A stretch of 64,000 nucleotides of DNA from CAYZWU01 sp964482235 (GTDB lineage Bacteria > Planctomycetota > B15-G4 > CAYZWU01). Position numbers and translations under genes: made by a program. Each line of letters begins with the position of its first letter. Position 1 is the first letter of the stretch. The stretch spans positions 9,761 to 73,760 of the forward strand of contig CAYZWU010000025.1 of NCBI GenBank assembly GCA_964482235.1, written 5' to 3'. The notes below the pieces were generated by a model, which ran no database searches, was not told the DNA's origin, and worked only from the letters and a program-made list of their open reading frames with translations. Positions 25,736-34,324 of the stretch are shown piece by piece.

Positions 25736-26532
25736 TGAACGAGAAAACGATCAATCTTGAGATCAACGGCCGGTTCCTGCAGGCCCGGGAGGGCGAGACG
25801 GTCCTCCAGGTGGCCAGGCGGGAGGGGATCGAGATTCCCACGCTCTGCCATCACGATGCGATCGAGCCCGTTGGGGCGTGCCGGCTCTGCCTGGTGGAGA
25901 TCACCCACCCCGACTGGAAGGGATGGAAGGGTCTCGTCACCGCCTGCCTCTACCCCGTGGAGGAGGGCCTTCAGGTCGTCACGGAATCGGGCGAGATCGG
26001 CAACGCGCGGCGGACCGTCCTCGACCTTCTGCTGGCCCGGTGCCCAGACTCCGAGGTGATCCGCGACCTGGCTGCCGCGCACGGCGTGACGGAGAGCTCG
26101 TACCGGCTGAACAAGGTCAAGACCACATGCATCCTTTGCGGCCTCTGCGTCCGCGTCTGCGCGACCAAGGGCGTCTCGGCGATCAACACGGCGGGCCGGG
26201 GGATCGAGAAGCGGATCTCGATTCCCTTCAAGCAGCCGCCCAAGGACTGCATCGGCTGCCTGAGCTGCGCCCACATCTGTCCCACGAACACGATCAGGTT
26301 CGAGGAGAACGGCGACATCCGCAAGATCTGGGGACGCAACTTCGCCATGCTGAAGTGCGAGGCCTGCGGCTGCCCTGTGATGCCCGAAGCCCAGGCCGAG
26401 TTCGAGGCCAGGCGTTCGGGGTTGTCCGCCGAATTCTTCTCCCTCTGCCCCGACTGCAGCAGGGCGAAGACGGTGCAGACGATGGCCACGGCCTTCGACA
26501 TGACCATGATGGAGAGCGGCGAGACCGCTTGA
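25735..26532 (+). CDS. NuoG/HndD-like iron-sulfur subunit lacking a hydrogenase domain
   Basis: A 265-residue protein equal to the N-terminal part of HndD/NuoG. It has a [2Fe-2S] plant-type domain (CHHDAIEPVGACRLC ... TAC), then two [4Fe-4S] motifs CILCGLCVRVC and CIGCLSCAHICP. The HxxxC cluster region of NuoG is eroded. At the end a four-Cys zinc-ribbon-like unit (CEACG ... CPDC) replaces the H-cluster domain of [FeFe] hydrogenases. With the E and F subunits it would connect NAD(H) to ferredoxin without making hydrogen. Confidence 0.88.
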   Translation: MNEKTINLEINGRFLQAREGETVLQVARREGIEIPTLCHHDAIEPVGACRLCLVEITHPDWKGWKGLVTACLYPVEEGLQVVTESGEIGNARRTVLDLLLARCPDSEVIRDLAAAHGVTESSYRLNKVKTTCILCGLCVRVCATKGVSAINTAGRGIEKRISIPFKQPPKDCIGCLSCAHICPTNTIRFEENGDIRKIWGRNFAMLKCEACGCPVMPEAQAEFEARRSGLSAEFFSLCPDCSRAKTVQTMATAFDMTMMESGETA

Positions 26533-26546
26533 CCCCGAGACAGAGC

Positions 26547-26573
26547 GGCCGGGACGCAGCGCGATGCCCGGCC
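26547..26573. other. Intra-operon hairpin
   Basis: GGCCGGG (26547-26553) and CCCGGCC (26567-26573) with a 13-base loop sit between the NuoG-like gene and the next ferredoxin gene. No T-run follows, so read-through is likely; it may stabilise the upstream mRNA end. Confidence 0.4.
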
Positions 26574-26607
26574 CGATGAGATAAAAAACGCATAGCGGGA
26601 TGAGCCC

Positions 26608-27039
26608 ATGAACGAGACACTGGATACGACGAACAACAAGGTCCTGACCATCACTCCTTCCCGGTGCACCGCCTGCAGGACGTGCGAGCTGGCCTGCTCG
26701 TTCAGTCATGCCGGAAAGAGCGGTCCCGGGATCCCGCGGATCAGGGCTTACCTCTTCTGCGAGGGAGCGGGCAAGAACCAGGTTCTCACCTGCTTCCAGT
26801 GCGACGAGGCGGCCTGTGTCCAGGTCTGTCCCGTGGAGGCGTTGAGACGGCGGGAAGACACGGACGCCATCGAGGTGGACAGGCAGCGCTGCATCGGCTG
26901 CGGACTCTGCTCCATCGCCTGTCCCTTCGGGCACATCGTCCACGAGCGATCCTCCGGCATTGCCGTCAAGTGCGATCTCTGCGGCGGCGAGCCGGCCTGC
27001 GCCGCCTTCTGTCCCACCAGGGCGATCTCGTACGAGTAA
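26608..27039 (+). CDS. Four-cluster ferredoxin-type electron transfer protein
   Basis: A 143-residue protein with 16 Cys in four groups: CTACRTCELAC, CFQCDEAACVQVCP, CIGCGLCSIACP and CDLCGGEPACAAFCP. This pattern binds four [4Fe-4S] clusters, as in the small subunits of AOR-type, CO-dehydrogenase-linked (CooF) and DMSO-reductase-type enzymes. It may connect the NuoEFG-like module to the oxidoreductase or to the AOR encoded at 14619-16460, which lacks its own ferredoxin subunit. That partner assignment is inference. Confidence 0.85.
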   Translation: MNETLDTTNNKVLTITPSRCTACRTCELACSFSHAGKSGPGIPRIRAYLFCEGAGKNQVLTCFQCDEAACVQVCPVEALRRREDTDAIEVDRQRCIGCGLCSIACPFGHIVHERSSGIAVKCDLCGGEPACAAFCPTRAISYE

Positions 27040-27144
27040 CGGCGCGGGAGGAACGGCCGCGATCTTTCAAATAACTTCTATCTTGACAGAGCCCCTGCTG
27101 CGGCTGCCGCGGCACTGGGCTTGTTTTCCCTGGAGAGAAAAGCC

Positions 27145-28461
27145 TTGAGACATCTTGTAGGTATCCGCCGTGAGGACAAGAACAAGTGGGAAGCGCGCGT
27201 TCCCATCACACCGGCCCACGTCAGCGAGCTGGGATCGGAGCTGCCCGTCGACTTCGTGGTCCAGACGTCGTTGATCCGCGTTTTCAGCGACAGCGATTAC
27301 GAGAAGGCGGGAGCCCGTGTGGCCGAGAGCCTGGACGACTGCCCCGTCGTCTTCGCGGTGAAGGAGATTCCCACCAGGCTCCTGCAGGAAGGCAGGACCT
27401 ACATCTACTTTTCCCACACGATCAAGGGACAGCCCTACAACATGGAGATGTTGAAGCGGCTGATGGAGCTGAAGTGCCAGCTCATCGACTACGAGTGCAT
27501 CGTCGACGAGAAGGGCCGGCGGCTCGTCTTCTTCGGCCGCCACGCCGGGCTGGCCGGCATGATCGACGCACTCTGGGCCCTGGGGCAGCGGCTCGAGTGG
27601 GAGGGGGGCGATCCCAACCCCTTTGGCGCGGCCAGGCAGGCTTTTCGATACAGGGACCTCCCCGATGCGAAGGAAAGCCTGACCGAGGTGGGAAAGGCGA
27701 TCGCGAAGAACGGAATTCCCGAGTCCCTGGCGCCGATGGTCTTCGGCTTCGCCGGATACGGCAACGTCTCGCAAGGCGCCCAGGAGATCCTCGATCTCTT
27801 CCCCGTGATCGAGGTCGATCCCGACGAGCTTCCCGGACTCTTCGAGAAGGGATCCTTCTCGACGAAGCACCTCTACAAGACGGTCTTTCACGAGAGGCAC
27901 ATGGTGGCCCCGAGGAACGATGGGGATCTTTTCGAGCTGCAGGACTACTACGACCACCCTGAGAAGTACCGCTCCGACTTCAACAGATACCTTCCCTACC
28001 TGTCCGTGCTGATGAACTGCATCTTCTGGACGGAGGAATATCCCAGGCTGATCACGAATGACGAGATCGCCGGTCTCTTCGCTTCCGTCGAGAGCCCGCG
28101 CTTCCGCGTGGTGGGCGAGATCTCCTGCGATCCCGGAGGCTCTGTCGAGTTTCTCGTCAAGACGACCGATTCGGGCAATCCGGTCTTCGTCTACGATCTG
28201 GAGACAGGGAAGGCGCTCGACGGCGTGGCCGGAAAGGGGCCCGTCCTCGTGGGAGTGGACAACCTGCCCTGCGAGCTTCCGCTGGAATCGTCCGGGCACT
28301 TCTCGGAATCGCTGAAGCCGTACTTCGGCGCCATCGCCATGGCCGACTACACCCTCCCCTATGATGCGCTCGACCTGCCTCTTCCGATCAAGAAGGCGTT
28401 GATCCTGCATCAGGGGGAGTTGACACCGGATTATCGTTACATGAAAGAATTTATCAGCTGA
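27145..28461 (+). CDS. Lysine-ketoglutarate reductase (saccharopine-forming) domain protein
   Basis: A 438-residue protein matching the LKR half of eukaryotic LKR/SDH, with the alanine-dehydrogenase-type N-terminal segment KNKWEARVPITPAHV and a second Rossmann-like part. It would condense lysine with 2-oxoglutarate to saccharopine. I start at TTG 27145 because GGAGAG lies eight bases upstream and the family sequence starts RHLVGIRRED; the earlier TTG at 27121 has no site. It is 21 bases before the saccharopine dehydrogenase gene, so the fused animal/plant enzyme is here split in two genes. Confidence 0.85.
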   Translation: MRHLVGIRREDKNKWEARVPITPAHVSELGSELPVDFVVQTSLIRVFSDSDYEKAGARVAESLDDCPVVFAVKEIPTRLLQEGRTYIYFSHTIKGQPYNMEMLKRLMELKCQLIDYECIVDEKGRRLVFFGRHAGLAGMIDALWALGQRLEWEGGDPNPFGAARQAFRYRDLPDAKESLTEVGKAIAKNGIPESLAPMVFGFAGYGNVSQGAQEILDLFPVIEVDPDELPGLFEKGSFSTKHLYKTVFHERHMVAPRNDGDLFELQDYYDHPEKYRSDFNRYLPYLSVLMNCIFWTEEYPRLITNDEIAGLFASVESPRFRVVGEISCDPGGSVEFLVKTTDSGNPVFVYDLETGKALDGVAGKGPVLVGVDNLPCELPLESSGHFSESLKPYFGAIAMADYTLPYDALDLPLPIKKALILHQGELTPDYRYMKEFIS

Positions 28462-28482
28462 TACTAATTGGAGACCCGAGCG

Positions 28483-29808
28483 ATGAAAAAGATCCTGGTT
28501 CTTGGAGCCGGCCTCGTGGCCCGTCCGCTGGTTCGATATCTTCTCGATGTACCGGAATATCATGTGACCGTGGCGAGCCGCACGGTGAGCAAGGCGGTCA
28601 AGCTGATCGACGGTCACGAGAAGGGATCAGCCCTCTCGCTGAACGTGTCGGACGAGGCCACTCTCGAGAAGCTGGTGAGCGAGCACGATCTTTCCATCAG
28701 CCTCCTTCCCTATGCGCACCATGTCACGGTGGCGAACTTCTGCATCAAGCACAAGAAGCAGATGGTGACCACCTCGTACGTGAGCCCCGAGATGAAGGCT
28801 CTCGACGGGGCGGCCAAGGAAGCCGGCATCACGATCCTCAACGAGATCGGGCTCGATCCCGGCATCGACCACATGTCCGCCATGAAGGTGATTCACAAGA
28901 TCCAGAACGCCGGCGGCAAGGTGACCAGGTTCTTCTCCTACTGCGGAGGCCTCCCGGCGCCCGAGGCCAACACCAATCCGTGGGGGTACAAGTTCTCCTG
29001 GAGCCCGCGCGGCGTGGTCATGGCCGGCCGGAATTCGGCGCGCTACCTGAAGGACGGCCGGGAGGTCGACGTGCCCGGCCCCGAGCTGTTCGGCCTTCAC
29101 TGGCCCGTCCCGATCCAGGGATACGGCGAGCTCGAAGCCTACCTCAACAGGGACTCGATCCCGTACATCGACATCTACGGCCTCGAGGGCGTGACGAACA
29201 TGCTGCGCGGCACACTCCGCAACACGGGTTGGTGCTACACGATGAAGAAGCTGGCCGATTTCGGGTACTTCGATCTCGACGAGAGCGATCTTCCCGGCCG
29301 GACCGTGGCCGACGTGACCCGCCGGCTGGCCAAGGTCGAGAAGGGCGGCGACCTGAAGGATCAGGTGGCCGCGGCGCTTGACGTGAACGTTCACACCGAT
29401 TCGGTTTTCCGGATGGAGTGGCTCGGGCTGCTGGAAGAGCAGGCCGTTGCCGAGGGCTGCGTCTCGCCCCTCGACGTCCTTGCGGAATGCCTGAACGCCA
29501 AGCTTGTCTACGAGCCGAAGGAGCGCGACCTCTGCGTCATGCAGCACGAGTTCGAGGCCGAGTATCCCGACGGGCGGAGAGAGGAAACGCGTTCCACTCT
29601 GGTCGACTTCGGCATCCCGGGCGGCGACTCGTCGATGGCCCGCACCGTGAGCCTGCCGGCCGCGATCGGGGCCCGCATGATCCTCGAGGGTGATATCTCC
29701 GACCGGGGCGTGCTGATCCCCGTGGCGCCGTCGGTCTACGAGCCTGTCCTGAAGGAGCTCGAGGAGAGCGTCAACGTGATCTTCAGGGAGACGACCCGGA
29801 CCCTCTGA
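28483..29808 (+). CDS. Saccharopine dehydrogenase (glutamate-forming)
   Basis: A 441-residue NAD(P)-dependent enzyme converting saccharopine to 2-aminoadipate semialdehyde and glutamate. The N-terminus KKILVLGAGLVARPLVRYLL is the dinucleotide site in the exact form seen in the SDH half of LKR/SDH. NEIGLDPGIDHMSAM and GLPAPEANTNPWGYKFSWSP are conserved family segments (residues about 125-170). ATG at 28483 with GGAG upstream. Last gene of the operon; followed by a strong hairpin terminator. Confidence 0.9.
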   Translation: MKKILVLGAGLVARPLVRYLLDVPEYHVTVASRTVSKAVKLIDGHEKGSALSLNVSDEATLEKLVSEHDLSISLLPYAHHVTVANFCIKHKKQMVTTSYVSPEMKALDGAAKEAGITILNEIGLDPGIDHMSAMKVIHKIQNAGGKVTRFFSYCGGLPAPEANTNPWGYKFSWSPRGVVMAGRNSARYLKDGREVDVPGPELFGLHWPVPIQGYGELEAYLNRDSIPYIDIYGLEGVTNMLRGTLRNTGWCYTMKKLADFGYFDLDESDLPGRTVADVTRRLAKVEKGGDLKDQVAAALDVNVHTDSVFRMEWLGLLEEQAVAEGCVSPLDVLAECLNAKLVYEPKERDLCVMQHEFEAEYPDGRREETRSTLVDFGIPGGDSSMARTVSLPAAIGARMILEGDISDRGVLIPVAPSVYEPVLKELEESVNVIFRETTRTL

Positions 29809-29830
29809 TAACAGGAAACCTGTAAGCCGA

Positions 29831-29941
29831 GATACCGAGCCCGCGCAATCTCCGCCATATACGGGCAGAGCCGTACTGTATCAGTGCGTGATGCTTTCCG
29901 TATATGGCGGAGATTGCGCGGGCTCGGTATCGGCGTTTTTT
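29831..29941 (+). terminator. Perfect 34-bp hairpin with T-run
   Basis: Arms 29831-29864 and 29898-29931 are exact reverse complements over 34 bases with a 33-base loop, followed within four bases by six T. On the plus strand this is a very strong intrinsic terminator for the operon ending at 29808. The stem is far longer than usual, which suggests a mobile palindromic element or a double role. Confidence 0.75.
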
Positions 29942-29977
29942 CTTGCATATCTTGCATGAGCGAGACACATTCTGTGC

Positions 29978-31468
29978 ATGGCGAAGAAGCAGGAACTGAC
30001 TCTGGAAGATCGCGAATTCTTTTCCCTCGTCTCGCGCGCGGCGTTCATTAATCCTTTCAGCGACGAGCGGTTGGAGCTGGACGCCCTCCTCGGCGGGGTG
30101 AACTCCCTTTCCGGGACATCGGAGCAGGAGCGGCTCGATCTGTTCATGCCCCGGCTGACCGAGCGGCTCGGCAACCTGGAGGACCAGGGCCTGGGATCCA
30201 TCGATCTCTTCGTCGGAGACGACGGCTTGCTCGTGCAGTACGCCTGGCTCTTCTGCATCTTTCATCAATATCTCGATCCCCTCGACGATCTGATCCAGTC
30301 GCAGCTCCAGGCGGGCGACGAGTCGCTGCAGGTCGGCTTTGCGCCGGAGATCCTGTCCACGATCCGGAGCCGTGGCTTCTCTCACGAGGACTCCCTCCAC
30401 TTCTTCGCCCTCTTCTACCAGCTCAGGCGCGCCTACTATTTCGTCGAGAAGGGGCTCGTGGGCCGGAGCCAGTCGATGAAGAAGCTCCGTCTCGCTCTCT
30501 GGAACAACGTCTTCACCCACGACATCTCTCTCTACAACAGGTGCCTCTGGAACAGGATGGAGGATTTCTCGACCCTGCTCCTGGGGGAGACGGGCACGGG
30601 AAAGGGCACGGCCGCCTCGGCCATCGGCAGGTCCGGATTCATCCCCTTCGACGAGAAGAAGAACAAGTTCAAGGAGAGCTTCACCCGCACCTTCCTTTCC
30701 ATCAACCTGTCGCAGTATCCCGAGAGCCTGATCGAGTCGGAGCTCTTCGGGCATCGCAAGGGCGCTTTCACCGGAGCGGTGGAGAACCACGAGGGGATCT
30801 TCTCCCGGGGGAGCCGGCACGGGGCGCTCTTTCTCGACGAGATCGGGGAGCTCTCCGTTCCCATCCAGATCAAGCTGCTGGAGGTTCTTCAGGAGAGGAC
30901 GTTCACCCCTGTGGGAAGCCACGTGTGCAAGCGGTTCGAGGGGCGCGTGATCGCCGCCACGAACCAGCCGCTCGAGCAGCTGCGGGGGAAGGGGCTGTTC
31001 CGGAGCGACTTCTTCTACAGGTTGAGCTCAGATGTGATCACCGTGCCGCCGCTCCGGCTGCGGGTGGCCGAGGATCCTGCGGAGCTCGACGATCTGATCG
31101 ACCTTCTGGTGAACCGGATCGTGGGGGAGCCGTCGCCCTCCGTGGCGGTCATGATCCGCGAGGCCATCGATCGCGATCTCCCTGCCCATTATCCCTGGCC
31201 GGGCAATGTCCGCGAACTCGAGCAGGCCGTCCGCCGGATCCTTCTGGCCGGATCGTACGCGGGCGACAGCCGTTCCCGGCAGTCCGATCCCATGGAGGAG
31301 ATCGTTCGCGGCATCGAGGAGGGAGTTCTCGATGCCAGGGAACTGCTGAGCCGCTACTGCGCCCTGCTCTACAGCCGCCTGGGGAGCTACGAGGCGGTGG
31401 CGCGCCGGACGAACCTCGATCCAAGAACTGTCAAGAAGCACGTCGACTCGGTGGGTGTGGAGTTGTAG
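29978..31468 (+). CDS. Sigma54-interacting AAA+ transcriptional regulator
   Basis: A 496-residue bacterial enhancer-binding protein. Residues ~1-190 are a helical sensor region with no recognised receiver, PAS or GAF motif. The AAA+ domain has Walker A GETGTGKG (~203), the sigma54 contact loop ESELFGHRKGAFTGA (~255), Walker B ALFLDEIGEL and the Arg finger in FRSDFFYRLS. The C-terminus SYEAVARRTNLDPRTVKKHV is a short helix-turn-helix of the Fis type. It could regulate neighbours such as the lysine operon or the acetylation genes; no sigma54 promoter was confirmed by eye. It converges with the next gene, nine bases apart. Confidence 0.87.
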   Translation: MAKKQELTLEDREFFSLVSRAAFINPFSDERLELDALLGGVNSLSGTSEQERLDLFMPRLTERLGNLEDQGLGSIDLFVGDDGLLVQYAWLFCIFHQYLDPLDDLIQSQLQAGDESLQVGFAPEILSTIRSRGFSHEDSLHFFALFYQLRRAYYFVEKGLVGRSQSMKKLRLALWNNVFTHDISLYNRCLWNRMEDFSTLLLGETGTGKGTAASAIGRSGFIPFDEKKNKFKESFTRTFLSINLSQYPESLIESELFGHRKGAFTGAVENHEGIFSRGSRHGALFLDEIGELSVPIQIKLLEVLQERTFTPVGSHVCKRFEGRVIAATNQPLEQLRGKGLFRSDFFYRLSSDVITVPPLRLRVAEDPAELDDLIDLLVNRIVGEPSPSVAVMIREAIDRDLPAHYPWPGNVRELEQAVRRILLAGSYAGDSRSRQSDPMEEIVRGIEEGVLDARELLSRYCALLYSRLGSYEAVARRTNLDPRTVKKHVDSVGVEL

Positions 31469-31477
31469 CGGGAGGAG

Positions 31478-32662
31478 TCAATCCTTCTTCCGCTTCACCA
31501 CGTAAAGATCCTCGAGCTCGTCCACGTCCTCGGGGAGGTCGTACATCAGGTAGCGTTCGCAGAGCTGGTTGATCACCACGTCAGGCCTCTCGTCCTCGAT
31601 GTAGGTCCGGCTGAAGATGTGCCAGATGAAGGTGCTCCGGCGGAAGAACTCGGCCATGAGGGGATGCAGCCCGATCCCGAAGGAGTCGCCCACGAACATC
31701 GCCCGCGGGAGGTTCTCGTCATCCACCTCGAAAGCCAGCGGATCCATCAGGGGCGGCCATTCATGGCTGGTCAGGAGCTCTCCCGGATCGGCCTCCCGGG
31801 ACTTCGGGTCCTTCGGCTTGAAGTCGGGCCTTCTCTCCTTCAGCTGCTCCTTGATCCCGAGAAGACGCGTCAGGTCGCCGCCCTCGCACAGCTCGTTCGT
31901 GGCATCGTAGGCGTCGGGGGAGGGGAAGCTGATCCGCGGGAACCAGCTCGACAGGCGGGAGACCAGCTCCTTGCAGGTGAGGTATCTTCCCACGCCGTTC
32001 CAGTGGGTGTCGGTCTTGTGATAGAGGCGGCCTTCCTTCTTCGCGTCGAGAAACTTCTCGCGCATGTCGACGAACTCGATCCCGGGGATCTCCTCGAAGC
32101 GCTTCACCAGCTGGTCGAGCCGCGATTCGTTGCGGACCTTGTTGATCCCCTCGGGGAGGTACTCGGGGTAGATCGTGTGCTTGTTCGGGGCGAAGACGAT
32201 GATGTAGCGGATCCCCTGGCTCTCGAGCCATCGGCGCCTGGCATCGAAAAGGCGCACCCAGCGGTCGAGCTGCTCCTCGCTGAAGGGATCGATGCAGCGG
32301 TAGTTCTCGATGGTCCTGTCGCCCCTGAAGAAGAGCCAGCCGTCCTTTCCGATGATCACGCGCGATGAGTAGAAGGAGCGGAGCAGCTTCATCTTGGCCA
32401 GTCCGTGCCACGTGATGAGCGTCTTGCGGAATCCGAAGTTGTCGTTGTAGAAGGCCTCGAACTTCTCGGGGAAGCTCTCGATCGACGCTTTCGTCCAGCT
32501 GAATTCCGGCATGATCGTCTCGTCGCGGTTCTCGGCCTGCACGGTCGAGGGATCGATGCCGAAGAGAGAGTCGCAGAGAGGCAGCCAGATCGCGGCCAGA
32601 AAGAGCACGGTCATCACGATGTTGGCGATTCTCCAGTGCTTCGCAGGCGCCATGTCCGACAT
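31478..32662 (-). CDS. AlgJ/AlgX-like SGNH acetyltransferase of polysaccharide modification
   Basis: A 394-residue protein with one N-terminal membrane anchor (IVMTVLFLAAIWLPL) and a periplasmic SGNH-like domain. GDSFGIGLHP (~318) holds the likely Ser, and KTDTHWNGVG (~215) the Asp/His pair, as in AlgJ/AlgX. The segment NFGFRKTLI and GKDGWLFFRG are hallmarks of the family. Paired with the MBOAT gene nine bases upstream, it should transfer acetyl groups to an exported polysaccharide. Confidence 0.85.
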   Translation of the reverse strand: MSDMAPAKHWRIANIVMTVLFLAAIWLPLCDSLFGIDPSTVQAENRDETIMPEFSWTKASIESFPEKFEAFYNDNFGFRKTLITWHGLAKMKLLRSFYSSRVIIGKDGWLFFRGDRTIENYRCIDPFSEEQLDRWVRLFDARRRWLESQGIRYIIVFAPNKHTIYPEYLPEGINKVRNESRLDQLVKRFEEIPGIEFVDMREKFLDAKKEGRLYHKTDTHWNGVGRYLTCKELVSRLSSWFPRISFPSPDAYDATNELCEGGDLTRLLGIKEQLKERRPDFKPKDPKSREADPGELLTSHEWPPLMDPLAFEVDDENLPRAMFVGDSFGIGLHPLMAEFFRRSTFIWHIFSRTYIEDERPDVVINQLCERYLMYDLPEDVDELEDLYVVKRKKD

Positions 32663-32671
32663 ACCTCTCTC

Positions 32672-34156
32672 CTAGAACCTGAAGTAGATGAACGGATTGT
32701 AGGTGCCGGCCGAAAGCCACATGGCCGATGCCAGCAGGATGGCGGCGCAGATCACGACAGTGACAAAGGCGTAGGTCCCGTCCAGCAGGCGCGAGAGGCT
32801 GTCCTGCCGCGGAGCCAGCCGCCTCTCCCGCAGATCGGAGAGCCACGGGATCCAGGGGATCGCGAAGACCGACCCGATGATGATGGTCCGCACGAGCTCG
32901 GCGTTCATGTAGAGCTTGACGTGGTGCTCCAGGCCGGCGCCCTGCGAGAAGCCGGCCATGGCCGAGAGAATCGCGCCGACCTGCTCCATGCTCTCCGAGC
33001 GGAAGATGACCCAGCCGACTATGACGACGAGCATGGTGTAGACGTGCCGGAAAGGCCTGTAGAGTTTCTTCACCCCCTTCTCGAGGCCGAGGCGCTCGAT
33101 GACCAGGAAGAATCCCTGGTAGAGGCCCCAGATGACAAAGGTCCAGCTCGAACCGTGCCACAGGCCGCAGAGAAAGAAGACGACCACCAGGTTGAAGTAG
33201 ATCCTGAAGGGGGTGCCCCGGTTGCCTCCCAGCGGGATGTAGAGGTAGTCGCGGAACCAGTTCGACAGGGAGATGTGCCACCGCCTCCAGAACTCCTTGA
33301 TCGACTGGGCGATGTAGGGCCACTGGAAGTTCTCGAGGAACCGGAAGCCGAACATCCGCCCCAGGCCGATGGCCATGTCGGAGTATCCGGAGAAATCGAA
33401 GTAGATCTGCAGCGTGTAGCAGACGACGCCGAGCCAGGCCAGGCCGGGTGTCAGCTGATCGGGCGGAACGGCGAATACCTTGTCGGCCGTGGCCGCCATC
33501 GTGTTGGCGATCAGCACCTTCTTGCCCAGGCCGGTGATGAAGCGCTTGGCTCCCGCGGCGAAGTCGTCCATCGTCACGAGGCGCGTGATCAGCTGCCTGG
33601 CCACGTCGCGGTAGCGGACGATCGGCCCCGCGATCAGCTGGGGGAAGAGCGAGATGTAGAGGGCCACGTTGATCGGGTTCCTCTGGACATCGGCGTCCTT
33701 CCGGTAGACGTCGATCACGTACGACATGGCCTGGAAGGTGAAGAAGGAGATCCCGATCGGCAGGTGGACCGGCTCGAGGTCGATCGGCTCGATTCCGAGG
33801 GAGCCGAGAAGCAGGTTGATGTTGTCGACCAGGAAGTTCGCGTACTTGTACGTGCCCAGCAGGGCGAGGTTGACGAAGACGCCCGCGGCCACGACCAGCT
33901 TTCCGTAGGTCTTCTCGCGCGTCCTGCTGACCCAGAGCCCGAGCAGATAGTTGGCCAGGATCGAGAGAAGCATGATGAAGACGAAGAGCTTCTCTCCCCA
34001 GGCATAGAAGAAGAGGCTGGCCACCAGGAGGATGAAATTGCTCAGGATGCGGAATCCGGTCTTGCCGGTGCGCTGGGCCGGCAGGAAGAAGAGGAAATAG
34101 GCCCCGATCACGATGGGGAGAAACAGGAATAGAAAAACCGTTGAACTGAAAACCAT
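32672..34156 (-). CDS. MBOAT-family O-acyltransferase, AlgI-like
   Basis: A 494-residue polytopic membrane protein with the MBOAT catalytic His in GLWHGSSWTFVIWG (~330), and the AlgI/DltB segments LPIGISFFTFQAMSYVID and FDFSGYSDMAIGLG. It moves acyl groups across the membrane for the downstream SGNH enzyme. First gene of the two-gene unit. ATG at 34156. Confidence 0.9.
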   Translation of the reverse strand: MVFSSTVFLFLFLPIVIGAYFLFFLPAQRTGKTGFRILSNFILLVASLFFYAWGEKLFVFIMLLSILANYLLGLWVSRTREKTYGKLVVAAGVFVNLALLGTYKYANFLVDNINLLLGSLGIEPIDLEPVHLPIGISFFTFQAMSYVIDVYRKDADVQRNPINVALYISLFPQLIAGPIVRYRDVARQLITRLVTMDDFAAGAKRFITGLGKKVLIANTMAATADKVFAVPPDQLTPGLAWLGVVCYTLQIYFDFSGYSDMAIGLGRMFGFRFLENFQWPYIAQSIKEFWRRWHISLSNWFRDYLYIPLGGNRGTPFRIYFNLVVVFFLCGLWHGSSWTFVIWGLYQGFFLVIERLGLEKGVKKLYRPFRHVYTMLVVIVGWVIFRSESMEQVGAILSAMAGFSQGAGLEHHVKLYMNAELVRTIIIGSVFAIPWIPWLSDLRERRLAPRQDSLSRLLDGTYAFVTVVICAAILLASAMWLSAGTYNPFIYFRF

Positions 34157-34256
34157 GAAGCGACCGAAACCTGCTCAGGAGAACCGTTACGCCTCTACCA
34201 TCCGGGAGCCCCTTATCCGCTCCTCGAACGCCCATACCGGGATTGTAAGGGAGCCT

Positions 34257-34284
34257 ATGATAACGAGGCTCCAGCCGCTTTCAA
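34257..34284 (-). promoter_or_regulatory. Probable sigma70 promoter for the O-acetylation genes
   Basis: Minus strand TTGAAA (34284-34279), 16-base spacer, TATCAT (34262-34257); each hexamer is one base from consensus. The start would be about 95 bases before the MBOAT gene. Confidence 0.5.
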
Positions 34285-34324
34285 TACAATTTGTCGGGGA
34301 TGAAAGGCGGTGCTCGGCCTATTC

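Noticed and set aside
25735..26532. [FeFe] hydrogenase HndD
   Set aside because: The H-cluster domain and its Cys motifs are absent; only the N-terminal iron-sulfur part exists.
31761..34235. 824-residue minus-strand open frame over the acetylation genes
   Set aside because: Same strand but a different frame from the AlgJ- and AlgI-like genes, without hydrophobic pattern or motif.
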